DNA of 64,000 nt from Pohlia nutans (lineage: Eukaryota > Streptophyta > Bryopsida > Bryales > Mniaceae): the NCBI GenBank assembly GCA_022496805.1, contig CM040088.1, forward strand, positions 21,793,001 to 21,857,000, given 5' to 3'. The position numbers were made by a program, and so were the translations under genes. This document shows, piece by piece, positions 32,935-44,328 of this stretch. The notes under the pieces were generated by a model. The model worked only from the letters and a program-made list of their open reading frames with translations. It was not told the origin of the DNA and did no database searches. How positions within the stretch are numbered: position 1 is the stretch's first letter; each line of letters begins with the position of its first letter.

Positions 32935-33906
32935 TAACCAAGAGTCGGAAAGATAATTCTCTTGGTTATGGCACTTGGTCAAGGGCCATGACGAAGAGCC
33001 ATTTTTTTCATCTATTGCTCACTTCCACTAGTGTAAAGTGAACTTGGACTAGAAAGAGAGGGGCTAAATTTTTTAATGCATTCAAAAAGAAATACATACT
33101 TGAAATTAATTCTAATGTTAAGCACTCTTCTACTCTCTCTTGTCACATTTTATGCCAAACCACATTACGGTGTATGCATTAGTAGGCTAAAACATTATTT
33201 ACTTACACTATGTCTTGTTTTAGAAAGTCATTTAGTCTTTTGGGACCCCATGTGGAATTGACTCTTTGTTAAGGGTTTGGGGTACTTAGACGAGGCAGCT
33301 CTCCTAACTTGACATTCTTGGCCAAGTCAAATCTTGTGAGTATTTTTGGAGAGAACTTATTAAAAAGATTTGCTTTGATATGACAACTTGCCATTGAATA
33401 TAGCAATTTAGTTCTTCTCTTCTACCAATGCACTCTTAGATTCTTCCTAGCAATGATTTTTGACCAAGAAAGCAATAATATGCAATGGAGAAGTTATAAG
33501 TGCTCTCCTAACATTTTATCATTTCATTCAATATTATTCAACAAATTGATGGTAAATGAATGTTAGGGTTTAAAAATTCATCAAGCATCATGCTATTGAA
33601 TTCCAAACACTAAGATTCATTAAGAATAGTACCATGTTGGGTGGTTAGTTTTGACATAAATTAAGTAATTCTTGTTTTAAAATTGCGACATGTGAACTTG
33701 TGATTGGTCTTGGGTGATGTGGACTTCTCAAAATCTAATGTGGAAATTGCATTTGAACACCAGGTTGTTGAATATGACCCTCACGTACAGTACCTTACCT
33801 ATCTATCAAGGTTGGCAAAACTTAATTATAAAAAGAGAAGCCTAAATCTTTAGGAAATTATTTTTTCAAAAAAAATCTATTTTGTATGGTGAAATTGAAG
33901 ACAATC
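32935..33906. other. AT-rich intergenic DNA
   Basis: No gene and no paired repeat found. Confidence 0.4.
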
Positions 33907-34139
33907 TTAACCCCTAAAGGACTAAGGATTCAGGTTTCAAAATGACAATTGATTGTAGTGTGAAAAATGCAATTCATATGGGATCAGATTTTATATCATT
34001 GGAATCAATGAAGAACATTGTATGTGTTGGTCAAAACACAAATAAATTTGAACTAAAGGAAGTCCATACAAAACTTGCTCAAAATTGCTAAAAAAAAACA
34101 TGAGACCCAATTTGGGCTTCTTGGTCCTCTAGGGGATAA
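33907..34139. mobile_element. TTAA-type MITE, sister of the helicase-intron copy
   Basis: Left end TTAACCCCTAAAGGACTAAG; inverted right end TTATCCCCTAGAGGACCAAG. Nearly colinear with 11906-12129. Confidence 0.8.
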
Positions 34140-34427
34140 AGAATATCCACAAAATTTGACATATGTTGAAAATATAATTTTAATTTTAATTTTTTTATTC
34201 GGCCGGGTACTGTGGTATTTGATTGGAGTTCTACACAATATTTCTACGTCAGTCCGGCACTTTCCCATTTCCACTCCAGCCTGTGATGATAATTGGTTGA
34301 GTGCATGATTGGAGAGTCATGTTCAATTGGGTTTGGGGTCAATGAAAATAATTCCATTGTCTGATGACTTTTTCTTTTACTTTTTTTCTCTTTAAATTTA
34401 CTTTTTTATTTTTAAGTTACCCTGCGG

Positions 34428-34651
34428 CATAGCATAATAGAGCAATGGGAGCTACCACCCTTTTGCAATAGGACCACAATCTAGTTACAATTTGAAATTA
34501 AGTTTGCATGGCGATGAGGTGGTAATCCTAAAATTCATGGAATACAAATGGCATTCCCTCATTACTTAGAAAAGTGGATCTAAGTGAATATTCTCTTTTG
34601 ATTCAATTTTCAAAAGGGTGCTCCATTGCATGATTGCTCTATTATGCTATG
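34428..34651. mobile_element. MITE with TIR CATAGCATAATAGAGCAAT
   Basis: The left end CATAGCATAATAGAGCAATG is matched by the inverted right end. 224 bp. No coding potential. Confidence 0.8.
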
Positions 34652-36341
34652 GGTGTATTAACAAGAGGGAAAAATTTACAATTTCAGTTTAGATCCTCGT
34701 GAAGTGGGGACAAAGTCTAGAGACTTCTCCCTCTTTGTTGGGTATGTCCTACAATGGGAGAGATTACGAAAACGCTTAGTTTTCAGGAGTAACATGAATG
34801 GACAATAAAAAAAGACAAATTGTAAAAGTAAATCTCGGGGTAATTACTAAGGCAGACTATACACGACTATTGTAGCCGCTTGTGGAAATTTATTTCGGGA
34901 GCTCTTTCTTTGTCCACAACTTGGTTCGAGTTATATTGAGGCATGTGTAAAATAAATACTTTTCTTATTTTATGTTTTTCCATGAGATTGTCTTTTGGTC
35001 CCCTAAATTAATTCTACACTTTGGAAATCAATTTGAGTTCAATTTTATCAAAAATAGAAGAATCAATGCTTCATTGCAATTATTGCATTTTATCATTGTA
35101 TCAACATCGCTTGAATGAATTTTTCTTTTGGAGTAAACAAGAGAAAGAAGCAACAAGTTGTTAATATAAGATCCGAAGTGTAGTAAATGGTATTCATCAA
35201 TAGGTATATTAATTCATTGTTATTTTAGTGTTTCATAGGAACTTAGGAAATCACATACTAAATAGAGTAAACAATGTAGTCATGTCTTCTTATTATCTAT
35301 TTTTGATGCTTGATTTATCATATTGTTAACATTCTTATTTCTTTGTTGTACTTCACTACTTGTGTTAGTAGTTCAATATGTATAATATTAATACCAAGTT
35401 CTTCATTCGATTGAATTAAAATCTGTCTGTAGAGGATGCTATTAAGACGTAAGTTAGGCGGCAATTCAATGCACCTACCACACCATTAGTCGTTTTAGCA
35501 AGCATTGTGGCTGACTATCAGTTTTCAAAGTGTGGGCTTGTATTTAAAGATTAGCATTCTAACTTAGAAGCTGTTGGATTTTACATCATGTAGAACGTTG
35601 TATTTTGAGAATGTTATGTGTATATATTTGGTATGGAAATAAAGTGTCGAAGTTTTATTCACAGACTGTGTATGTTCCTATGAATGTTGTGTGTGTCATT
35701 TGGGGATTGTTATGCTATTTGTATGAACATTGTTGTTGTGTTTACATAACAATCTATGCTATTGTATAATGCTATGGTATATTGAATTGTTATAACAATC
35801 AGTACACTTGTGTTTGTGTACATAGTGAATATTAGGTGTATTGTGGGAAAGGAATTGGTGCAAATATACTATTGCATTACCATTGTGTTGTGTTGTAAAG
35901 TTTAAACATGTTATTCATATACATACGAACGGTTTTGGGTAGATTGACATATCATTGAGTGAGAATAATGTTGTTAACTGTCTATTGAGTTAGAAGGATA
36001 TTGGTGAACCCTGGATGTCTTTAGACTTAGTCGTTAGTGAATTCTTTAACGGTTTATTGCGTTATAAGTTACACCATATTGTGTAGGGAGCTTGCATAAA
36101 TAACGTTATTCTTATCATACATAAACATTGAGGGTGCAAGCAAGCATAGAAGTGTTATGCATTGAGAGTGATCGTAAAAAGAGGGTACCATTTAAAAAAA
36201 TTCATACAAAGTCCATGCAATTACATTTCAACAGTAAGTTGATACAAAAACGTTTATACATTACGCACTCAGTCTAGTCTGTTAAGTCTTAACAAATATA
36301 CAATGTTGAAGCTAAAACGGGTACAAGATTTGCATTCACCT
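34652..36341. other. AT-rich intergenic DNA with a dispersed repeat fragment
   Basis: No gene. About 34735-34900 resembles 50833-51015 (CTACAATGGGAG, GGGAGAGA.TAC.(A)AA, TACTAAGGCA blocks). The rest is unremarkable. Confidence 0.45.
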
Positions 36342-37259
36342 TTAACCCCTAAAATTCCTTGACCGTATTCTCACAAAAAACCATGAAAAACACAGCATTT
36401 GGAAGTTGCAGAAGAAATCATATGTTTTTTTTATTTTCTTCATCATTTAACCGTAAGATCTAATACCCAACTTGAATTTTCAAGTGAGCACAAAATTTGA
36501 GAGCAAAATGACCATTAGATTCTTAGATTATAAGGATCAAAGTTGCAAAAGAAGATTTTTTGGGGTTCAATCCGGTGACAAATTTGAACTTTAGAAATTA
36601 ATATCTTTTTTTTGAATGGGTTAGAAATTCATTGAATGGCAAGGCCATGTTAACAATTGAGTTAAGTCTTCAAATATAAAATCTTGTAAGAAAAAAGCTC
36701 ATATTAATTTTTTCATAAAACAATTACTAGAAGTGGGTACAAAGTGAAAGGAAAAAGAAAATCATTAATAAGTTTGACATAGAGTTGTAAAATGTCAATC
36801 TTAACGGTGAGAATGTTGTCCTTGGAAATCTTCACCCAGTGCCTTTTATTTCATTAAAATTTATTGAAAATTGAGTTTAGAAATGAGCTTCAAAGTTTTT
36901 TTTGTCTAAACTGCCCAAAAAACAGATCTCCTCATAACTTTTATCCCATTGCTCAAAATGGGTAGATTTAAAGCTTCATTTGTAGATAAAGATCAACCAA
37001 TCATGAATCAAAAAAAAAAAATTAAAAAGAGTAAAAAATAAAAAAATTCTTGCTGCCCAATCTCGCTTCAAAAACTTCAAATGCTTATAACTTTTGCAAT
37101 ACTTATCGGAATGACATGAAACGAAGTGCGACATGAAGAGTGTAGTTTTTGGAAGCTACACTGAAATTTCCATTGAAATTTTTAAATGTATGAGGTCCCT
37201 GGAGGCTGCCCAAAAAGTGGAACGACTAGAATATGGTCGCTCAGAATTTTAAGGGTCAA
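36342..37259. mobile_element. TTAA-type element (918 bp)
   Basis: Left TTAACCCCTAAAATTCCTTG; inverted right TTGACCCTTAAAATTCTGAG. Both continue to a GACC(A/G)TATTCT block. Flanks are TTAA and TCAA. No ORF. Confidence 0.7.
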
Positions 37260-37738
37260 ATGCACATGTATCTTTTAACCGCTACTAAGAATCTACATTC
37301 TTGGACAACGCCCAAATCAATGATCCAGCAACGTTAATTTCCTAAGATTACTAGTGTAAAAGACAACGCTTAGATAAAAACATGATACTATACAAATAGA
37401 GTAATGTACAAGAGACTATATTAGAGCTATCACTAATAAAATTTTAATGATTTTAACATACTCCCAGGATAAGTGATAACAGATGCTAGGAGACCTCTAG
37501 ACCCCCTTTTGTGGGAACCTAATGTCTAGGGACAAAATTCAATTTCTTTACTTTGAATTGACAAACGAAGGCTTTCCATTAGTGTAGCTCGCTTAACTAC
37601 ACACTACAATCTTCATTCTATTTAGTGTGAACCACACTAATTCAATACCACTTGAAGCATCCATCAAGTGGCCCAAAATTTAAATTTTAGGAAAAATAAA
37701 ATAAAAAATGAGTTCCTCCATGAGGAATTTCAAGTGAT

Positions 37739-38324
37739 TTAACCCTTAAACGTAGCAGGGTGTCCGTGGAATTGACAATTTGAGAAAAAGCATTATAATC
37801 TACTATTTTGCAGAATATTTTGGAATTGATATACAATGAAAGTTCTAGATTTTGAATTTTAGATTCCATCTCTACGGTTTGATTCACTAATACTATCACC
37901 AATATTTAATTATAAATTTTAAAAATTAAAATAAAAAATTCCTTCTAAATTCGATTACAAACAAAATTATATTATTTTTTGAGTAAAATTTGTTGGAATG
38001 AATTTGAAATAAGATACTCTTAAATGTGGTGATTCTTTGAATTTTTTGTGTTTCTTAAATCTATGACCTCATTTTTGCAAGGCCACTTTTGAACTATAGT
38101 CAATGCAATTTTGGTTTGATCAACAACTTGACATACTTCTACATTTGTAATTTTAGAAAAATATGTAATCATGTATGACTAAATCCAACCGTTAGATAGG
38201 ACAACAACTTGGTGAAGAATCTCCAAAAAATGGATGACTTTCATCCAAGCATTGATGAGAACGTGAGAAGGGTTTGAATCTGTTAGTCGTCCACTTTCTG
38301 GACGGTGTGACGTTTAGGGGTTAA
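37739..38324. mobile_element. TTAA-terminated piggyBac-like MITE (586 bp)
   Basis: Ends TTAACCCTTAAACGTAGC and, inverted, TTAACCCCTAAACGTCAC. Homologous in inverse orientation to 25487-26070. Confidence 0.85.
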
Positions 38325-38423
38325 AGATAGGAGTCCTACTTGAAGCTTGAAAATGAGGGACCCATTTCCATTTTTTCTCACCTATTTCATTCGGGCAACA
38401 AGTGGCATTGTCAATACCCCAAG

Positions 38424-38571
38424 TACACTGAAATCACCATATACTGTAGGTGCGTGAATGGCGTAGGTCCATTCAACAAATTTTCATCCAATTCGAATGA
38501 ATTCCACCAGTATTTTGATAATAAATTCTAGTAAATACCGTGGGCCACAGTATATGGTGGTTTCGGTGTAG
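38424..38571. mobile_element. Small MITE with CACCATATACTGT ends
   Basis: Left TACACTGAAATCACCATATA and inverted right TACACCGAAACCACCATATA match, then ACTGT in both. 148 bp, non-coding. Confidence 0.75.
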
Positions 38572-39404
38572 TGAGCAGAATTGTGCGGTTCCCCTTAGAA
38601 ACATTCTTTATTAAGCACTGTTACTTTTATTTTTAGTGACAGTTGTATCTTGCTGGAACTTTTACTTGAATTTTCCGCATTTATTTTTAGCTGATGACTG
38701 GTGGGCAAGTGCAGAACGGGTCCGTTTTTGACTGGCTCTTCCAGCTCCAGGCAGCTCTTTTCCACACATTCTCGTGTGAACAGAGCCTTGTATTTGACTG
38801 GCTGTTGATCAGGCACCTCTGCTCCGCCGTCCCCAGCCCTGACCCGACAAGGTAGACCTCATGTATCAGGGATGTACATGAAAGGGGTGGGTGCATGGAC
38901 ACTTCGAAGCGCTTGAAAGAGTACGCTTTTGGAAAAGATATTTATCAGCAAATGAAACAAAATTCCAAGAGAAAGATGTCGGTGGCCAATCAGTATGAAG
39001 GTATTGATACTCACAACTGCTTTCCCGACCCACTCCAGAATTAGCCTGCTTGGAAATGAGGTACAAGGCTTGGCTCACATTCAGGCACAGGAGAATGCGT
39101 TAAATGCATGCACAGACGAAAAGGGAACGAAATCAACCGAATTAATATCCATGTACTGCAGGGAAAGGAAACGAAAACACCGCTAAAATCATAGGACAAA
39201 TGAATCCCAGAACTAACAGCGATCAAAGTCTAAAGAACTCTCAAAGAATTTCGGAACAGAGATCAAAGCCTGAAGAACAGAGATCAAAGCCTGAAGACTT
39301 TCTGCACGCAAGGAAGAATTTCTGAACAGTGATAAAAGTCTGGACTCTGAGAATGAATTGATTTCTAAGCTAGATTTCTTCGTCATAATCTGGTGATGTG
39401 TCAA
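38572..39404. other. 3' flank of the carrier gene with a 21-bp tandem repeat
   Basis: No gene supported. GAACAGAGATCAAAGCCTGAA occurs twice in tandem at about 39255-39297, with decayed copies on both sides. Probably includes the 3' UTR of the minus-strand carrier gene. Confidence 0.5.
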
Positions 39405-40325
39405 TCAGCCCTCGATGAGCTTCTTGATCTGCTCCAGGGACAGGAACAGCACGATGGCGAAGGGGCCTTGGCGAGTGACGGTGGGGACGAAGCCTTTGTA
39501 CAGAGCCATGGGGCCTTCAGCGCGAACAGTCTTCACGGCGCAGTCCAACGCGCCGCGATATGGAGGAGCAGCGGCGTCCATGTTCATCACGCGCGTCTTC
39601 ACGACGTCAATAGGATTCGACGCGACGGACGCCAGCACGCCCGCGCCGCAGCTCGCCACCACCTGCGTCGCCAGCCCCTGGGGCACCAAATGATTCTCCG
39701 TCACCGCGTCCTTGATCTGGTCGTAGGTCGCCAGCTGCGCGGCCGTCACGAGCATCGCGCGCGTCACAGTCGGGGAGGAGCCCGTCCACAGCGACAACAC
39801 GCCGTCTTGCTTCACCATCCGGAACAATGCGTTCCCCACTCCCGTATAGTTTCGACGCTCGTGGACAGGAAGCCGCCCGTCCGCTTGCATCCGCACCATC
39901 GCTAAGTCCGCTGGGTTGCCTATCACGGCACCGGAGCCTCCTGCAACCAACGCGGCCGTCACCTTCTTGTAGAGCGGGAGCCCGGACGCGCCCTTCTCTG
40001 TGTCGTTGTCGCGCCATTGATGCTTCAGATACTCGTAAAGACCCATTCGAGTCGAGGAGTAAAGCGCTTGACGCAAGAGCGTGGCGGAGACACCGGAGTA
40101 AAGCGCGTAAACTCCCTCAGATCGCGCCACGTTCAAGCCGACGCCAAACGGACCGGCGGGACGTGGTACTGCGGCCACATTGGCGAAAGCCAAAGCAGGG
40201 GACGTGACGACCTCGCCTTGCAGCTGCATGCGCACCTTGATGAGGTCCAACGGGTGCGTGGCGAACCCCGCGATCATCGACGCCAGTCCCCCCTCCGCGA
40301 ATCCCTTCCACTCCATAATGAGCAA
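39405..40325 (-). CDS. Mitochondrial dicarboxylate carrier (DIC / UCP4-6-like), intronless
   Basis: A single exon of 306 aa, within the usual carrier range. Three mitochondrial-carrier repeats carry the P-x-D/E-x-x-R/K signature: THPLDLIKVRMQ near residue 25, GNPADLAMVRMQ in the middle and SNPIDVVKTRVM in the third repeat, which implies six membrane helices. The opening KGFAEGG..S..AG..THPLDLIKVRMQLQGE is very like plant dicarboxylate carriers (Arabidopsis DIC1-3, formerly named UCP4-6), which are also intronless. The role is exchange of malate, oxaloacetate, succinate, phosphate or sulfate across the inner mitochondrial membrane. Start: the ATG at 40316 (MEWKGFAEGG) fits relatives better than the upstream one at 40325. 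Codons are much richer in G/C than neighbouring DNA. Exact substrate is inferred. Confidence 0.92.
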   Translation of the reverse strand: MLIMEWKGFAEGGLASMIAGFATHPLDLIKVRMQLQGEVVTSPALAFANVAAVPRPAGPFGVGLNVARSEGVYALYSGVSATLLRQALYSSTRMGLYEYLKHQWRDNDTEKGASGLPLYKKVTAALVAGGSGAVIGNPADLAMVRMQADGRLPVHERRNYTGVGNALFRMVKQDGVLSLWTGSSPTVTRAMLVTAAQLATYDQIKDAVTENHLVPQGLATQVVASCGAGVLASVASNPIDVVKTRVMNMDAAAPPYRGALDCAVKTVRAEGPMALYKGFVPTVTRQGPFAIVLFLSLEQIKKLIEG

Positions 40326-41098
40326 ATGCCCGGCCGCTTATTCAATTCGATCGGTGCTCAATCGACGTCGAATTCCCACGTTCGGGTACTACAGTCGTGC
40401 AGCAAGCGCACCCCGGACACCAACAGCAAGTCCACGGACACCTCGAGGTCGCGAAACCAAACGCCAACTGCTGCAGCGCTGCGCGCAGTGCGGCGATGGA
40501 CACCGTTTCTGACCATGAAAGGCAACACCTCCTTCACCACAAACCGATCGAGCAGCAAAACCCACGATCAAAACGCACGCAAAACTCACGATCAAAAAAC
40601 ACGCAAAACGGAGGTGGGTGCTCACAAGCACAAGAGGAGATGAGGGAGGTGAGAGAGGTAACATGGAGGCAGCGTTAAATACATGGGAAGGGTTGAGGCA
40701 CTGTAGGTTTCTGGGGTCCAGTCCACGACGTTTTGTTGAATTTAGGGTGGCGGAAGGAGAGCGAGGACGCTGAATTTGCTGTAAAAAGAAAAGAGAGGCG
40801 GATTACAAGACTATTGTTGCGAGAAAGAATGGAAAGAAAAAGAAAAGGGACGGAGGCGCGTGAAGGCGGGAGCATGCAGGGCACGGAAGGCTAAATGCGA
40901 GCAGCCGCCGACTGGGAGAGTTGCTTGCCAATTGCTGCCCTTGCGACGGGACGGACGGAGCTGCGTTTGTGTTTGTGCGCGGCACGCGCGTTCGGGCCCG
41001 CGTCGGTCTGTCTGTCAGAATCTTCCCCCGGTCGGTCCCAGCCGTGCCGCGCCGCCCCCGCCCCGCCCGCGGACTCCCTCCGCCACTGCCTTCTATAA
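40326..41098 (-). promoter_or_regulatory. GC-rich upstream island of the carrier gene
   Basis: High GC and CpG content compared with the flanks, peaking at about 40900-41090, next to the carrier start. This is consistent with 5' UTR and promoter. ORFs here on both strands are compositional. The island stops abruptly at the MITE beginning 41099. Confidence 0.45.
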
Positions 41099-41903
41099 GA
41101 GCATCTCCACCGGGGCCTCTAAATAGGTACGCCATGTTAAAATTATCTTTTGCTAACAATGAGATTTTAAAGTTAAATTAAGATTATTAGAATCACAATA
41201 CAATAGACCCCAAAAATTAAATACAATAGAGTTATCCGTAAAGTGAGCCTATCTTTTATTGAGAAATGGGTGCACTATTCACCAAAATTTTGAGAAACGC
41301 AAAGTCCAGTCCATTTATTCCGGGGCTAATTACACAGGCTCAACCCAGCCTCATGGGTGGTGCAACTATGTAATTTTGGAGTGGTCGTCAAGCAGGCAAG
41401 CTTATGCAGATTCTCTTCCTCATCTCCCCAACTAGCCAGCTCATCACTGGATCATTGAGGCACCTAGACATCTGGGGCGCGCAAGTAAAGGCGGGTGAGA
41501 AATTTTTTCTCACCATTTTCGATGCTTGGAAACTTTGTTGCCTGTGTTTTTTTTAGGTTCCGACACCTCTCCCACATTTAGGAGTTGATCCTTTCTTTTG
41601 TCAAACCCAGGCCCTAAACCCTCTCTTCACTTGACTTTACAGATAACTCTAATGTGGCATGCCTTTTTACTGAATTTTCCCTTTTTAGACTAAATGTGAA
41701 GAGCCCTCTCAAAGAGCCCTCTCAAATCTTTTTAATGGAGTGTATCTTCGTCATTCAATGTCCAAATCAAGATTTTTTTGGGTTTATTATATTAAGTTTT
41801 CAACTTTGATTATAATAATATTAATTTAACTTTTAAATTTCATTTTTAGCAAAAGATAATTTTTATGTGGCGTGCCTTCTTAGAGGCCCCGATTGAGATG
41901 CTC
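41099..41903. mobile_element. Harbinger-like MITE (GAGCATCTC ends) bearing a nested MITE
   Basis: Left GAGCATCTCCACCGGGGCCT and inverted right GAGCATCTCAATCGGGGCCT match, both continuing CTAA. The left flank is TAA and the right flank ATA. A GAGTTATCC element is nested inside at 41229-41649. Confidence 0.75.
41229..41649. mobile_element. Nested MITE, GAGTTATCCGTAAAG ends, TA duplication
   Basis: Left GAGTTATCCGTAAAG and inverted right GAGTTATCTGTAAAG. TA flanks both sides. Same family as 20870. Confidence 0.75.
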
Positions 41904-42763
41904 ATAGCATCTTCAATGGGGCTTCTAAAGAGTAGGGCCTCTAAGAGAGGATCTCCATGAGAGACCTGCGCCCGCTCTGCAGAGAGAGAAGAAACTAATT
42001 TTACACCATGCATTGGATTAGAGGACGACTGCTAGTGTGGTTGAACGGGTTTGACACTTCCTCAAATCAAGGTCGTTGTCTTTCACAGACCCGCTCTCAC
42101 TTTTATTAGAGTAGAACCAGAGGAGATTGAACAGTGAACCAATTGTCTATTTTCTGCAAGAGCGGGGCCAGGTGCTTCGTGGGGAGCGGCTGTAAAGACG
42201 GCTTTCCATATAGAGCTTGAACCAATGAACGTGCAAGTGTGACATCATATCAATAGGAAGGTTGATGCATTGATAGTCATTTAGGTTGACATGCAGGTGT
42301 TATGGTCTTGCATTTATGGTTTACAAGACCGGTAATTGTTGAAACTCTATCCAAAAGGGCCTACTACACCAAATATGTAATGCCACATGGCAGAAGTATT
42401 AATGAAGGACCTTGAATTTTGGGCAAACATGCTTTGCATGACATCAGCCAGTGGATTCAGACTCTACATAGAAAGCTGTCCTAAACAATATATCTTTTGA
42501 TGTAGATGGAATTTGAAATTTAAATTACTATTATTAGAATAAAATTAAAAACAAAATATAATAGACCCAAAAAATCTTGATTTGGACATTGGATACATTC
42601 GATTAAAAATTAGCTAACTTCCAAAAAAATTAGAGAACTCTTCAAATCTAGTGTAAATTTTTTTTAGAAGGCCAATGGCATGGCAAATGTGGCGTGTTTT
42701 GCCTTGTTTTGGGCTTAAAGGGCCCTCTTTAGCCTTTTTTAGAAGGCCCCTTTAAATGAGCAT
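41904..42763. mobile_element. Diverged second copy of the GAGCATC...GGGGC TIR element
   Basis: It directly abuts the previous element. Left GCATCTTCAATGGGGCTTCT pairs loosely with inverted right TGCTCATTTAAAGGGGCCTT. Ends approximate. Confidence 0.4.
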
Positions 42764-42904
42764 ACATTTGATGGGATGTGTTTAAATCATACAATATCCA
42801 AATCCAATTTTTCTTGTACTATATTCATTGTGCATTTTTGAATGTGCTTCTATGATTAAATAAATAAATTATAGTCTAATTTCTTGTATTTCTTGACTTT
42901 TGAC

Positions 42905-43396
42905 ATAGTGAATTTTTTACTAAAGATTTTATGGGAAGTTAGCTTCATGCATGTGTGATCCAATTAGAAAAGGGATGATTTGTGAAAAAATTGTGCCTCA
43001 TTTCATGTAGTAGTGATTCACCCAAATTTTTGAAGATTTTAGTCTAAATGTGCTCTTGAAAAAATAAACTCATAAATTAAACAACCAAAAAATTTGCAAA
43101 AATCACTACACTTTGAATATTACATTTCAATCCATCACAACAAATTTCATTCACAAACTGTCTATATCTAATTTATAATCAAATTATAAAAGAATTTTGA
43201 ATTTTAAGTTTCAAGTTCTGTAGAAAAATATTGGTGATAGCAATTGTAGATCTAACCGTATGGATAGAACCTAAAATTCATGATGTACAACTTTTATTCA
43301 TACATCAAGTTCAAAATATCCCTCTTAGTTGCATTTTATAATGCATCTTTGCCAAACTGCCCAATCTAGAGAGAAATGAGGAAGTTTAGAGGTTAA
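42905..43396. mobile_element. Truncated TTAA-type MITE (inverted copy of the 21822 family)
   Basis: The right end reads, inverted, TTAACCTCTAAACTTCCTC. The interior matches 21822-22401 and 31374-31960 in inverse orientation. Homology stops near 42905 before the other terminus. Confidence 0.7.
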
Positions 43397-44328
43397 ATTG
43401 GTAACAAAAATTGTTTCAAATACATGGGGTGGTAAATTTTTAAAAATTGACTGTTTCCAAAATTTTAAACCATAGAATCTTCATCTCAAATGATTTTTGC
43501 ATGTACCTTCAAATTTTCAAACTCTAAGTATACAACATTTCTAATATTATACTACGTGATGGGGACAAAAACGGTTTTCTCTACCCTGCTCAAAATACAG
43601 GTTATTTTTTTAGGGGTTTCGAACTCTTATTTTTTCAAAGGTGCGAGGTTTGATCTATACGGAGTACGTTACACTGAAGCATATCAAGTAATTTCCTATA
43701 AATTTTTAGCCCAAGATGAAGCCTCTAACAATTCCAAAAAATATAAAATTGTGAGAGGGTGTAACACACATGGATACCAAGTGATGCCCCGTAACATGAA
43801 ACACATGAAATTACAGCACCAATCACAGACTGTTGGGTACAGCCTACCACTCTCATTAACAGAAGATCCAAACTAAGCAGTGAGATTAGTAATTCTTGGA
43901 TTACTTAGGGGAAGAATGTATCATACACAAACGTAATCAGGCACATATAGTATAGTCAAGTGTGATGGAAGCTACACTCCTAATCATATGAACTGACATG
44001 GTTGACATCAAAGCACTGCTTTACAAACCATCTGCATTCCAACAACTGGAATCTAGTTCTGCCAATCTTTCTTTTTAACAAAACTGGTGTAATGTTCAGA
44101 AAGTATCCCTAGACCGCTGAATTCTCTAACTAAAAAGTACATACCTGCTACACCTCCCAAAGGTTTCCGCTTCAAGTGCATATCATTTCCAAAAGCAAGT
44201 GAGATCTGACATGCTGAAAATTTTGTTAAAACACATGCAAGGGACTTCTTTCTAACATGTAGCACCTACTGAATTCTGTGTGAAAAATGTCATAACTTAT
44301 GGTCCTCAATTTCCGAAAGACCTCCATA
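43397..44328. other. Downstream flank of the U-box gene
   Basis: No gene supported. The 128-codon ORF at 43490 lacks recognisable features. The part near 44328 is probably the 3' UTR of the minus-strand gene. Confidence 0.4.

Noticed and set aside
32787..33041. 84-codon ORF with a poly-Phe start
   Set aside because: It arises from a poly-T run inside a MITE and crosses the MITE boundary.
39393..41181. Plus-strand ORFs up to 208 codons over and beside the carrier gene
   Set aside because: They are antisense shadows in GC-rich DNA. The minus strand encodes the carrier repeats.
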